A DNA stretch of 64,000 bases, taken from Lineus longissimus. Lineage: Eukaryota; Nemertea; Pilidiophora; Heteronemertea; Lineidae. The stretch lies in NCBI RefSeq assembly GCF_910592395.1, contig NC_088309.1, positions 5,580,501 to 5,644,500 of the forward strand, given 5' to 3'. The translations under genes were made by a program, and so were the position numbers. Each line of letters starts with the position of its first letter. Positions within the stretch are counted from its first letter, which is position 1. This document shows positions 36,901 through 50,300 of this stretch, one piece after another. The notes under the pieces were generated by a model. It worked only from the letters and a program-made list of their open reading frames with translations. It was not told where the DNA came from and did not search any database.

Positions 36901-39900
36901 TACATTGTATCTTAAATTCTTCGCCTGCATACCTGTAATTTCCCTCAGCGTTCCCCGAGAATTGTTCTCATTGAAGATTTAGTGAACATATCGTATCTAT
37001 ATCCTCCTCTTAATACCTCCATTTAAGGTTTATGCGCTATAGGTATAGACACTGACAAAGCTTCATGTGCTCCTTTCAAGTTAAAATAGCAACTTGGAGA
37101 GCGTAAGGGGAGATGCCATGTTTCCAATGACAATACAATGACGCACGTTGACGTTGTGATGGAAAATCCCCGATTAGTTTATATCAAGGAACGCATTGCC
37201 GGCCCACGCGCTGTTGTTTCGCGGGTACCCTAGTTCAGCGTCATATCGTTTGAACGGTTACCTCAGTCTCGGCAAACTACATTTAGGCAGATTTTGCCAG
37301 CCTTTATAAAGAGCTACATTGTAAGAACGAAGAAGTACGAAATATTTTATTTGGGTATATATATGATTCGGCAACCTACGGAGTTGAATAGCCGAGCTTT
37401 TAAGCCTTTTATAAGAAAGGCTTGGATCCACTGGCGCTTTCCCAATCGATCTATGGCAGCATTCTCTTTGACATTGTTGGGATAACATTGCACGTCACCC
37501 TTAAAGATGTACATGTATGGTCGCAGTTCATGCCCCCGAACAAGTTTGCTGCGCGCGCTACTTTTTGATCTTTTCGTATTTCTTAAAAGAGCAACGTTTT
37601 AAAGGCTAAACCTTTTGAAAAAAAATCGAATATCGTTGATCGATTTCATTTCCATTTCAACGCAGTAATAATCCCAATAAACATTGTGTTATGCATTTGT
37701 TGTTTTATTGGATGAAATGTGCAGACATTTACAATGTAAATGTAGTGTAGTTGGAGGAAAACTTAATGAGATATTTTGACATTTGAAACATCTCTTTGAA
37801 TACACCGGATCGATCTGTTTGAGAAAAATAAAAGTAAATGTCGACGTTCGCTTGTTTTTTTGTGTTGCTAATAAAAGCCTGGAACCGAGTGTGAAACTCA
37901 CTGCATCCATTCGTTAAATCAGTCATTTCAGAATCAACATAACTGATGTGCTTGTTCAAACTATATGCAATATTGGAGACGTTTCCCGGCCTCCGGGCAC
38001 AGGCGCTTTTGACAATACGATCTAAGGACACCATGCCGGAAATCTAAGATGCTTCCTGCCGCGGGTGGTAGCAATGAAGGTATCACGCTTCATACGATAA
38101 CTGAGACTCCGACCAGCAGAAAAAACAACTTGACCGACAATGCAATGCCAACGGGAGAAAATGAGCCTGGATAATTTCTTGGCAGCCCCTCAAGACAGAT
38201 GTATGTATTATATTATTGGATTCGCAATCACACTTGCTGAGTTGTGACACTAAGTGGAAGTATATGAAACCCTTATTGCGTGGCGCTGATGCAAACTTAT
38301 GATCAAACATCGAATCTTTGCCCCACTTGAAGGCTAACAAAACGAGACCAACGATTTTCTAGCCTACTCGAGCATGCGCAGTAGGTTTCTCCGATTGTCT
38401 CCTGATAATTGTTGCTAATTAATACAGATCTCACATCCTTGTCGGAGTTGATTTCTCCACCAAGCTGCCTCGGATCGAAAACCCCCCTTGTACAAGTACC
38501 AGGAGTCATATATTCATGCGCAGCCCGAATCGAACGCCATAACTAGCTCTGTTTGCATGACATCACCATTTCCATAGTCTGCTCGAGGATATCAGAGAGA
38601 TATAGATGTTTTAACAAATCAAGAGTAATGAACTGTGTGCGGCACACCTACAACCACTTGTACAGGAGATGAATACCACTTTTATCAACAACATTGACTC
38701 ATCCCAAATAATACTTGTTGAAATTTATAATATTTATCACTCTTCTTTTCATAAAAATGAATCAGAAATGTATCACCGCTTCCATGAGGGCTTGGATGTG
38801 ATCCAGATAACACCAATCATACATATCGGAGCAATATCACCAATAGAAACTACGGAAAAATTAGCCGATGACCGTTTGCTTATACTTAAACAGCTTTTGG
38901 GTTCATCTTTCCAGCATGAACATGATATCGTATCTATTATTTACCTAGTACAGAAACGCAGTTGAAAAAAGCAAAGCCAGTTTGCCAGTTATTAAAGCAA
39001 GCAGCACGTTTAGTGTTTTAAAAGTTTATTACAGAAAGACTTTTATCATGATGACGTTAGAATCTAAAGTAATTTAACGTGTTAATATACATGTGACCCG
39101 AAGAATTGTTTTGGCGCCCATCATGAACTCTCAGTCGGGAAAAGCTTCTCTTCAAGACTCCATACCTGACCAAGTGCGACGTACACACGCATCGTATTAT
39201 CTTTTTGTCACGTTATTTCAATGCCAAGTAATATCAAATATCTAACGGAAGTAGCAATTTAAAACCAATGTCTTGATGTCCGACTTTTCAATTATAAACT
39301 GAGAGTGAAGATAGTCTCTGCCAAAATATATGTGTCATTGATACGGAGGGAAATCTTCCACATAACTCACTATAGGGCTCATATAAGCAAAAGATGAGCG
39401 GAAGTGAATGCAAATAGTGTTCGTGTAGCAGTACATGCACATGATGTTAAGGTAAAGTTATATGAAACGATATTATTTAGAAAGATACTGAAATGTAACA
39501 CCACTGCGGCCAACTTTGTATCAAGTAATATTTTGATAGTATCATCGTTCAGGGTATCTTACCATGGGGAGCATTCATGTACATTTCGGATGGAGCTACA
39601 TGTATGTGGATGCTGTTCCACTCGTGTGAGATGAGGGAAATGAAGTATACAACGTTATACTTATTGGTAATAATCAATTTTTCTATTTCGTTAACAGGCA
39701 CATGCCAAACTTGGTTTTGCGGACGAAGTATTTGCATTTCATGTAAAAACAAAACACAAAACAAAATTAATGTTAAGGATGAACTTTCCCTTTGTGGAGT
39801 TTAAGAGAACGTTTTCAATGTATCTCTCTCAGAGAAAAGTGTATGAATTATTCCATATGTTTCTGTTATAATTTGCTTTGGATTATTTTAAAAGACGTTG

Positions 39901-42900
39901 GGGCAATTAGGCTCACAAAAAAGGGGAGGAAAGATAGTTTGTTTTCTTACCTTGCACCTGAATCAGCTTTTTCACTATCGTGAGAACAAACAGCGAAAAT
40001 GTGTATGATATATTTCACAGCAAGCTTCAATGTGATATCAACTGTCAGATTCCTTTCTACGCCTGATTGCAATAGGGGAACTAATTTTGTAAAATTTCCT
40101 AAACATTTCTACTTATATGTGATGTTTATATATATATCTGATGCGTAATAACGATTTGTCTCACAAAATCAATCTAATTGGCCAAGACTGACTCAGACAC
40201 AGACGTTTGAATGCTCTGATGACCTATTGTGAGGGTGGGGATTATCAAGAATTCGAGAGACAAATCGAACATTTGAGTCTCGCCAACAATCGATTACGTA
40301 ATATAATGATGTACATGTAGTTAACCCCTTTTAGCTATCATCACGTATTCCCATTGCCGGCTATCGACCCCCATAATAGCTGTTTCGAGAGGATCAATGT
40401 AATGTTAACAGGATTTACCCCTGATGCAACATTAGATAATGAGTGAAACAATAGGAATTTAGGCCTAGATGCGAGCGGGCTTTGTTTAAAGAAAGACAGT
40501 AGACAGGGCAATGGGTTAGGCCTGAATCATTTAAACAGTGAGGTAATGGGCAAAAAAAGGAATGAGGTTATCATTTCGAATAATGGCGCTACACAATGTA
40601 GTTCTTTTCTCAAAATTGGGGGCATATTTGACTGGTACTGACATTCTCGCACATGTAGCTTGTAATGCAAATGTTTGTATAATTCGATTCCCAACATCAG
40701 ATATTTCGCCTCCATGCGCCTTCTCATGTCGCAACAGACTAAATGCTGATCACTAACGATTTCCGCAAGTGTTAGAGGTGGTTTTGGACATGTCTAGGAA
40801 ATTCTACAGTTACATTCAGTTTTGGTGACATATCTAATGAAAAACCACGCAATATTTTTTGCACACGGTATATATTCAGAGAAGCATATTTAAAGAAGCA
40901 ACGAAGGCGACAAAATGTCCTATCCTCCATGTATATGCTATCGGTTATTACCCCCGAAAACTTTGACATCCATCAATACTTTACTTCGAAATTACTTCCT
41001 GTATAGTCACCAATGACTGTTGCCGTCTGCCTCTTTGGCAATAGCCTATCTCCAAATGCACCTAAAGTGTATCAAAGGAAATAAGTGGAAAGAGTGTGAC
41101 CAGAGCAATGCGACTGAATGATACCTCAAAGGTAATGGAGAACTTTTCCTTTCTCTTCAAACCATCCGTATAAGATTTCTGTCAAAGTGAAAGAAATGGT
41201 ATCCGATTTGTAACACATTTTAGCCAAGGTTGGATATTTTAGGACTGCTGTTTTTTTATAGACTTGCTGTTAGGGGGGGTACTGCTTGAGTAGCCTAAAC
41301 GCCTATGCTAGAGAATGTCAAGAATTCTAAGTCTTTTACCGTTTGTCACGCCCTCCGTTCAGTCCAGTCATTAACGAATGAAAACTCAATGCTTCTGTTT
41401 CCAATTTGTATTCATGAAGAGAGCAAATACTTGATGGAGACAGTGTCTGTACATATGAATAAATCTTGGCCGATCCCCTTGTCATGAATGAGACGATTGA
41501 AATCAAGTACTTGACTTTGGGTTAGTTGCAGTCGGTGGATTTGAATGGCAATGTATCGATATGAGGAACAACACTACTGCTGTAATTCTGTCCATTACAA
41601 CTTTTTTGTTCGTTGTATCTCGGTGCTGGCATTTTCTTCAAATTATGGTTTTGGAAGAGTTTCTGATTGGCTATTGGTAGACAGAATGCAGCAGTCTAGG
41701 GAAATCTCCAAGCCTCACCATTAGGGTAAGCGGACTCAGTTTGCCAGAGTAGGCCTCCGATTCATTCAGAGGTGATTCTGATTCAGAGTGACGTTGTGGC
41801 AAATATAGTGCAGTTATAGTTACTACACTTAAAGATGATTAGGATCACTTGATTATTACCGTCCTCTGCAGCTTGAACTGTGGGTCTGGACTTGACCTGG
41901 CATTGTGTTACAGTTAACAACCTTAATATTCTACAGCGTTAATTCAAACACTTGCGATATTTGCCTCATCAATTCAGTCATCATTTCCTCAAAAGTGATA
42001 GAGCATCCTGGTTTCGACGACCTTTGCCTGTACTTATTGAAAGTATGAGATGTTAATTGGTATATATAACCCGAGGCTTGTGTCATTAAAACCGTGCCTC
42101 TGAAGCTTCGCGATAAACCAGTAGGAACAGCATCAACACATTTATCAAGAAGGTCTTCTGTCAGTTGCTCTTTCGGTTGGCAACCATGCATATACGATAT
42201 TGCTTCATACGATAATACTAACCCTCAAAGTAGTTGACAATATAAAGTTTGCGGCTTTATCATTTTCGCGTTACAATTCCCCGGTATGTTCGATTTGGCT
42301 TATGCCTCCGCGAGTGTCTCAGAATGTCATCTATTGGCGGTGTTTCAAAGGGAGACTATGGGTCAAATTGGTATTATAGTATTGATGTGATTAGCATGTA
42401 CAGTTGTTCGGTTTGTGATAAGATATTCCTCATACAAGCGAGAATAGTTTCGCTTATTCCGACCTACCTGGCTCCTGTCTATAGTATCCCTTAACCTTCC
42501 ACAAGAGAAACCTGTCAAAACCTTGTCGTGCCTTCATTTCATAGCATGGTGTGAGAAAGATATTAATTTATCCGGGAAAATACAAGAAGTACCCCCACAT
42601 TGACCAAGCATGGCGGCAAACGCAAATAACCAAGATTTTTTTACATCTCTCTGTGATGAATTAATATACGATATGATATTGAATCTGTAGGATGCGTTAA
42701 ACGATATCGGAGTGACAGAGCCCGCTCGTGGTGGAACGACGTCGATCCCGGCCATGTAAGAACGTTTTGTGTTGGGGTACGTTCAGTCATCGGAGATCAA
42801 AATTAATAACTTGGTTAAGGATTTTCAAGTGTTTATATACGAACTTGATGTGTGTTCCAAGAGAATTTGACGACAGGGACCAATTCCCCGTTCCACAGTG

Positions 42901-45900
42901 ACTTACATGTACATTTATTTAGTCGCAAGTGAGCATCTCGTGGAGTCCGGGTGTGTTACGTGGATATAAACAGGATGGTGTTGGTGTTGTATGGACATCT
43001 GACCAGAGACGCCATAAGATCGACCGCCCGTAAAAGTGTTTATGACATTTTTGTATACAGGATGAACCAATATGTTACACCAAAGTGACTTTATACGCTA
43101 GGCCCATTTAAGGGCTTATGATTGGCCAAGCGGGAGTTCCTACATTTCTGCTTGAGGAATGTTGCAAATGGTACACGGAGAACACTTCTCAAATATTTCA
43201 ACGTTTATATATACAACAAGTTTGCATGTCTTAATCATGATATACTGATCAAATGATATTGAGGCTCACTGTTTCTGGTTCAGGCCCGCCAGGGTATTTC
43301 AGATATCACTAATAACACATTTTATGTGATCTGATATCAACAAAAAATATCGCCTTTATCAATTTCTGTCTCCAAAATCTCCAATTACTTATAATAAAAC
43401 TTTTGGTACGGGTATATATGCTTGGCTGCATCAGTTTCTTTTGTCGTCCGTTCCGCCTGCCTCAGTACCCTCGGTGTGGCCCTGACTTTTCTTCCAAGCT
43501 CTTCGAGTGCTGCTCAAATGCGTCACAACCACCTCGCTTCAACAGATATAGGTTTTTCACGACTTTGATGATCAAAGCTACAGGAATCGCAGGTTACAAA
43601 ACACCATCTGATAATTATGGCCTTTAGTCATAAAAAATGCTTGAAAAGCATATCTGTTTTTAAAGAAGAAAAGGCAGGTATGAAATTCACTTGCTGAGGG
43701 ACATCATTCGCTCGGTTAACAGCTCCTTTTTGTTTAGACATGTAGGTTGCACAGTATTGAATGATCAGCCAATTACTCAGGTCCGCTGACGTAAGAATGT
43801 AATGCAACAATGCACGTGGATGATGTACACAAGCACTAATACAATAATAGACCAGCACAATCTTGTGTGACGGGTGAAATTGAGGAGTGCATATCACCCC
43901 TCTCGTTCGAGAAAAGATTCGGATGCGTCTAATGTGGCCCGTTACCAGTCCTGACCTAGCCTTGATCGAATGGCAAATTACATTGAATATTTGACATTAA
44001 AGACTGGGTACTCAGAGAATCGGCCGAAATTTTCTTCAACCATCAACATGAAATCAGGATACAGCCTTTGAACGGGCAATGAAATACATGTAGTCATAAA
44101 GTATTGATAAAAAGCTAAATAGGGCTTTAGACCCTGCGCCTCTCGCAGGTTCAGCCGCATGAGAAGACAAGAGTCAAATACCCAAGGCACCGCCTCAACC
44201 AAGCTGCTTTTCGAAAACTCTATGAAGAAAGAGGCTACGACGGCGGCCACAAAAGAAACAGTGAATGTAAAAATGATCAGCAAATGGTGACACGTTTTCT
44301 CAATCTTGATATTATAAGGTGGGAGTCGCTAATCCTGTTAAATGCCTTATTGTAATGTACATTGGTCCTGAACAGCGCTACGGTGAGACCATTACTAGCA
44401 GTGTCACATTGACTTAGGCGAAAAATACAGGGTCTTTTTAAGGGAAGGATATCAGTCAGCGCCTTGTACGGACATACACGTACTTTATTGATTACGATAG
44501 CAGTTGCTGGCATCGTATTGATGCTAGTAAAAAGAGGCACAGTCGCCAGGTCTTACGAAAAACTGGCCCTTGCGTGGGCTTTCCTCTCACGCGGTACTGT
44601 ATTAAGATGAGGAGTCAGAGGAGATTTCTTGGGTCTTCCCGAGATACGTTTTTGTCATGGTCTGTAGCAGATGTCGTACCGGATCAAAAGTGTGGTAATG
44701 CGGGTGAGCATGATGTGAGAGTGTGCACATAACCATTCAAGGAGACATTGAGTCGGTTGGTGAAGTACCATAGAGCAGCTGGTCTGCAGGTATAGTTGGT
44801 AATGATTCTTTGGGATCGCTGATCTAGGTGCGAAACACTTCGAGACACTTTCACAAGCCGAAAGATGTCAAAGAAATGAATCTGCTAACGACTGAAGGTT
44901 AATACTCACCATGGACCACTCCTAGTCCAGGTTAAGACTTCCACGCTAATATTCCAACTTCCAAGAATGCTAAGAAAAACTAAATGTAAGATTTTTTCTT
45001 TCATCATCAGGGGTGTCTTCTGCATGGACATATGGTGAGGCTTAGAACATTGTCTTAACGAGTATTTAACCAAATAATCACTAAATCAACCAAATAGGCC
45101 TACAAGTACTTTGTACACTGTCGAGAAACCCATTTGTTGGCATGGAACTCCTTGATGCTCGAAGTGAGCCAATGAACACTACACGACAAAAAAAGTTACC
45201 ATTCTAAATAACTTTACTGAAAAGCTCAAAAAAATCTATAGAGACTGTGCAATTAAAGACATACTTGAGAGAGACGTCTTAAATTTTATTACTTTTTGCC
45301 CAAATCGATATACATGTATACTTCTTTCAAATGTTGAAAAGTGTCAATGACAACTTGGTAATTGAGGGGAATAACTGACTGGCCTGGTCTAATTACTCCA
45401 AACAAGTTTTTGATCGAAGACACTTGCTTGTCAAAATGATACAATAGATATATATTATGAGAGGGTGTCATCCTTACACGAGCATAGACATACATGTACG
45501 GTCTGAACTTTAATGAAATGCTGCTAGACAATTTCGAATCTCATGTTAACCATTGTTACTGCAATGTCACGGGTGTTTTTCTTTACCGTTTTTGTAACTT
45601 TGCAATGGTACATGAATGGACAATTCCATGATTCCCAATATCAAGCACATCCGGGCTTTTCGGCAACCAGAGCCCCGTTTCAAGCTTAACCCAGGACGAA
45701 GCTCCCAATATGATTCTTCGTTCAGGAACTTACTTAGTTTCGTTTACACTACATGTACAATTATTACAAGATCCATGCAATATTCTTAGTTAAGATCTTA
45801 ACTATGGCAAACTTACCAAAGTGCCTTATATACTTTTGATAGCATCCTGTAGAGGTTTTCTGTAATGAAAACCCTAATGGCTTTTAAGATTCTGAAAATC

Positions 45901-47227
45901 CATCAAGAGATACATCTTCGAGCAAATGTCATTGCAACAGCACGGTAACTTGTTGAATGTCAGATTCGCTTCACCACTAAAAGTACGTTTACATGAAATT
46001 GTAATCTTATATTTAGAGATATGTGAATGTGAAAGTGTCAAATAGTTTATTGAACACTTAGTAGTACCTGATTAACATACCTGCCGAAAGGGATATGGGT
46101 GCAAGAACAAGTATCCGAAATCAATCGGTTTATTCTTACTGAATGCAGGTGATCGTCATTAAAAATACTCCCGCGGTCAGGTTACCCGTGTTTTCGTCTG
46201 ATTAAAGGACACCGAGATATTTTATCAGTATTTTTAACCCTTGATGAATTATAACAAGAAAATAAAATGCTGATATATTTTAGTATCACGCGTGATTATG
46301 TTTTCCGCTTTCACTGGTGAGACCATGCAAACATTTAACTCGCTGATGACCAATATTGGCCCTTTACACTTGAGAGGGGCCTCATTCATATCATGCTTTA
46401 CCGGCCTCTAAGCAAGGCCTGCTCATGAAGGGTAAGTAAACAAGCATATAAAGCAATGCACGCTTATACTAATATTAACAACTTGCGCTTCTTAATCATA
46501 CATTTTACGAGTTAAGCAAAAACACCTCTTGAAATCCTAATTCAAGTAAATAAATTGTTATTTTGGTGAGATATATGTTGGAGAAGGCGAATTAAGGGCT
46601 GAATGAGTCTTGAAGAGCAGAGTGAAGTGGATGCACTTGCCACAGATTTGAGCAATGTGTAAACACTCAGTAAAGTTCATGTAAGAGTAGACCACTTTAA
46701 CTACATCTTCAAATACTTTTTGTTGTATCAATTCCTGTTGCGATTACGTGTATAAAGTGTGGGGCCGGTGGAAGAGATCTACATGTACGTACTTTCAAAA
46801 AAATGAACGACCTACAGTTAATCTGGGGAAACTGCAGACAGTATAAAGTTGATAATGTCCATTCCAAGTCAACTATCCATTGCTGGGCACAACATTACTT
46901 ACGATATATATCAAAGGAGCAAGGAAAATGACCAGCAGCAGGGACCTTATCCTTGATTGAGGGGTCACCACAAACCTGGAAGGCTCGGGAGGGAGGCAAG
47001 AAATTACCAACAATAACGTTGCTGTATCAATAAACGCCACGTGTAACGCAAGTTGAAAACCATGATTAACCAAGATTATTCAGAACACAAGCGACATTTT
47101 CACTGACATCTCCGTTTCTTGAAATCTTATAGACGTTGAAACAAGAGTATGAGACAGGAATGTCTTTATTTCCAATCGTAATATGATCCTCTTGAGAGGA
47201 AACTGAAATTAAGGTGCTGAGTTTTCA
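33944..47227. other. Gene-poor stretch with G+C-rich islands
   Basis: No firm gene. G+C-richer blocks at 35,760-35,930 and 36,360-36,530 stand out; the second contains GATTAATCTTTAGCG, a homeodomain-type word, and could be regulatory. At 42,610 an ATGGCGG start opens 26 codons (LCDELIYDMILNL) before a stop. A different frame after it reads KRYRSDRARSWWNDV up to a GTAAGA donor at 42,756. Together they vaguely recall an F-box but need a frame change. A minus candidate exon of 73 bases lies at 46,903-46,975 (see findings). Confidence 0.3.
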
Positions 47228-47341
47228 TTAATTGATCTGTTTCATTATGCATGTTGTTTGGTTGCACTGGTCCGCTGGTGAACCTATACATCTAGCGGTG
47301 ACTTGGTTCAAAATAATATGAAATCGAAATTCTACTCTTAC
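47228..47341 (-). CDS. Candidate terminal exon with Cys-containing C terminus
   Basis: On the minus strand a very strong pyrimidine tract (TTCTTTCTTTTTCTTCTAAATCAG) precedes 47,341. The frame that follows in phase 0 encodes 37 residues, including ARCIGSPADQCNQTTC with three Cys and an N-glycosylation sequon (NQT), and stops at TAA 47,228-47,230. An AATAAA signal lies about 58 bases further down (47,165-47,170). These features fit the last exon of an extracellular or secreted protein. The same junction reads CAG|GTAAGA, a near-perfect donor, so it could instead end an upstream exon. No upstream exon was identified. Confidence 0.3.
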   Translation of the reverse strand, partial: VRVEFRFHIILNQVTARCIGSPADQCNQTTCIMKQIN

Positions 47342-50300
47342 CTGATTTAGAAGAAAAAGAAAGAAGAGGTCGAAAGTATCCAAGAGAGCGCGCAATGCCC
47401 GATACAACACAGCGTGTGGATTGGCAAAAGTGATTGGGGTGAAAAACCACGGAAGTGTTCGCGGGTATTGGTCATCCAATCACGGATCTGGATCCTGGAC
47501 TATTGGACCTATTAAGGAAGCCGCTCTTGACTATCTATATAACATATTTGATATGTACATGCTTGAATACCAGGTCTATAGTCTGTGCCAGGACATTTCA
47601 GCCGCGCTGAGCAAGTAACATTATACTAAGTATGTCTGCATCTAATACTGCATAAAGGTAGAACAGCAACCTCCAAACCAAAAATAAGGTGTTACGAGGA
47701 GAAAGAAACTAGCAGAGGCTAAATCCATATGTAAGACGAGAAGACAGATCCCTTGTCTCATGTGATGAGTCCGAAGCTTAAACCTGAAACGTGCAGGTGC
47801 GAGTTTCGGAACGGAGTACAGCAGTCGCCCCAATGTCAGGTTTACATAAGAAACCGTAGAGTGGGTAAACATAGGGTCGAGGAGGGAATTTCTCCAAGTT
47901 GTATCACCCACTGAGAGTTAAGTTTCCATTAAATAAATACACTCAGCTACCGGGAGAAGAAACCAATACTATAGGGAAATATCAGAAAATGATCCCAGGA
48001 AATTAACAGAAACGAACATGCGCAGGTACATTCTCAGCACGAAACACAAGCCAATGCAGTGCAGGGGTTTAATTGGTTTTCAAGATTACTGCAGAGGGTC
48101 TGTTGATGTATACATGTATATGCGTGTATACTGGAAATTAGTTTACGTTGGACGTTGCCTTTGTCATAAAGAAACAACGCAAGGCAAAGCTATGTTCAAG
48201 TTGGGTGTTGGCCGGATGACGCATGCGTGCATGTATACATGTACATGTACAAGCGGAGTCACGAAGTACATGTATCTAGCATTATGTCTCCTTTTCCGTT
48301 TCAATCATTGCGAAACATCGGCAGCAAGTTTCCGAAAACCACTGTCACTTATCCCGAAAGTTCAGACAACGATCTTGTCGTTTCGCCAAAATCAAAACTT
48401 CATACCAATTTGGTAAAATTTATTGTGCATCTTGGAATATCGGCAAAATACTCAGAAGTTGGGCTAAGCGTCATAGTAGCCGCGTCTTAGTAGCCACATA
48501 CTTTAGATTGCAGAAAAAATCGCTCATCCTAAGTCGCTGACGATATTGAGCGGAGACCTAATTATGCAAGATGGATATATCATTGGCAACAGCTTGGCAG
48601 ATTCACACCGCGATGACTCCGCTACAAAATGCAACTAGGCCAGATTGGTAGCAGGGATAGGAATTCCTTTTTGTACCATGTTCAATGCTTGGCTAGGCAA
48701 ACCGATGGTTGGGCCGAGCGAAGCGCTCAGGCAAGTTGGGGCGAAGCGCCATCGTACTGGACCAAATACACTGCATGAACGACCTTTAAATTGAAAGGGC
48801 CACATATACTTCCGATGCATGTCCCCAATAGGATACCCGTTGCAATATTTTATCGGGTGTTGCAATGCAGTCGTCCCTCATGGTCACCTGTCGAAGTATC
48901 AATAGCCATCAGTTGTAAAATTGATCATGGTCAACACTCTTCTGATATTAATGTTACACGCTGATCGAAGGAATGATGGATTGACGTCCACTGCAGGCCA
49001 TGAGTGTTTCTGGTCAGGTCATGCTGTTCCTGATATAAAGACCAGTAGGGAGTTATGTGCTTCGTGCATGTAAGTGGTACATGTAGTTCTTTCTTCGGGA
49101 AGGCTTCACACCAAAAAGTCCAACATAGAATTTACTTTTTTTCAGAATCAGTCGTAACTGACCAGTCAGCACCTCTACAATAATGCACATGGACCAAAAA
49201 CCCTATGTTTCTCATCAAACTCGTCCGTAAGTGACTCTTTTGGAAGTAGGAACGGGTACACCAAAATAATTACTTAATATTAACTAGCCTTGAGACATTC
49301 CTGTCAATGTATATCCGACAAGGTCTGTAAATCGATCGTCGTAAATGTCAACTGCCCTGTTTTTTTAACTACACTTCAACATACATTATTCATATTGACC
49401 GCAAATATCGTGAAAAGTTTTCTTAAGAAGACGCTTGAGATTCATTAAAAGTTTCAAGTAGGTGTAGCTGGTGTAAAGCCGTTACGATTCACATGGAAAT
49501 TTAACGGAATTATTTATAGAAAAATAGTCCGTGGAAATGTACATATATCAGTAGAAAGTCATATCGTCTTCGTGACCAAAAATGTCCTATAGGGTTGGTG
49601 TTATCCTATAGAAATGCATGCTAAAAGTGTGAGAGAGATCCGTTGAACCAAACTCAAGTGGGCTTATAAAGTCAACAACAAATTTTAAATAATTTTGGCT
49701 TTAAAAAGTTGTTTTATTTCTCTCCAAGGGTGAGAGTGCACTAGCTCTAACCTAATTTTAACAATTAATGCAAACTACATAATATTTTCTTATACCCGTT
49801 TCTTCAAGGCGACACATAAAAATATGTATTTCAGAAGTGCGACAAATAAGTAGTAGTTTAATGAGCCAAGGTCAATTGTTATCAAAACATGAGTTTTGAT
49901 TGAGGATTTAAATCTTCAAATATTTAAACTCTGAATAACGAACTTCAAGGAATTTGGCGAGGAGGTTCCTGGTAAGAAATATTACATAGTTATGAATATG
50001 TATACATCCGTTTGGGGGTTATATAGAAATACAACATGCATTTCAAAGACTGCAATTTAATGTGTTCTTTAAAGAAATCAGACGTATCCTTTCGTGAAAG
50101 CGCCGCGATTTTGTCGAAACCATCACGTACGGACCATAAACTGATGCAGTGACCGCTCTGTCAAGGATTCCAAGTTGGAGCACAGGCAAGTTGGATCAGG
50201 GCTATTTTACGTTTTCTTTCCCGCTGGTTCGATTATGCCACTCATCTCCTCCGCAACAAGATCAACCTTCATACAGCCCAAGCTTAGCAAGTCTCTCACT

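Noticed and set aside
38669-38965. Plus-strand 98-codon open frame with ATG
   Set aside because: Length within chance expectation, A+T-rich third positions like the flanks, no recognisable motif.
41931-42191. Minus-strand 86-codon frame with fairly protein-like sequence
   Set aside because: No polyA signal, no convincing acceptor or promoter, and no family likeness; length is within chance.
42610-42755. ATGGCGG start with F-box-like peptides before a GTAAGA donor
   Set aside because: A stop codon and a frame change separate the two halves, and the spacing does not fit the F-box; too weak for a gene call.
43978-44540. Two overlapping minus-strand frames, one with a hydrophobic start
   Set aside because: They are in different frames with no splice signals joining them, and the hydrophobic start has no donor or partner exon.
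48018-48490. Plus-strand frames of 132 and 87 codons
   Set aside because: Much of the first comes from an ATGTACATGT simple-sequence run; the two frames conflict and neither has supporting signals.
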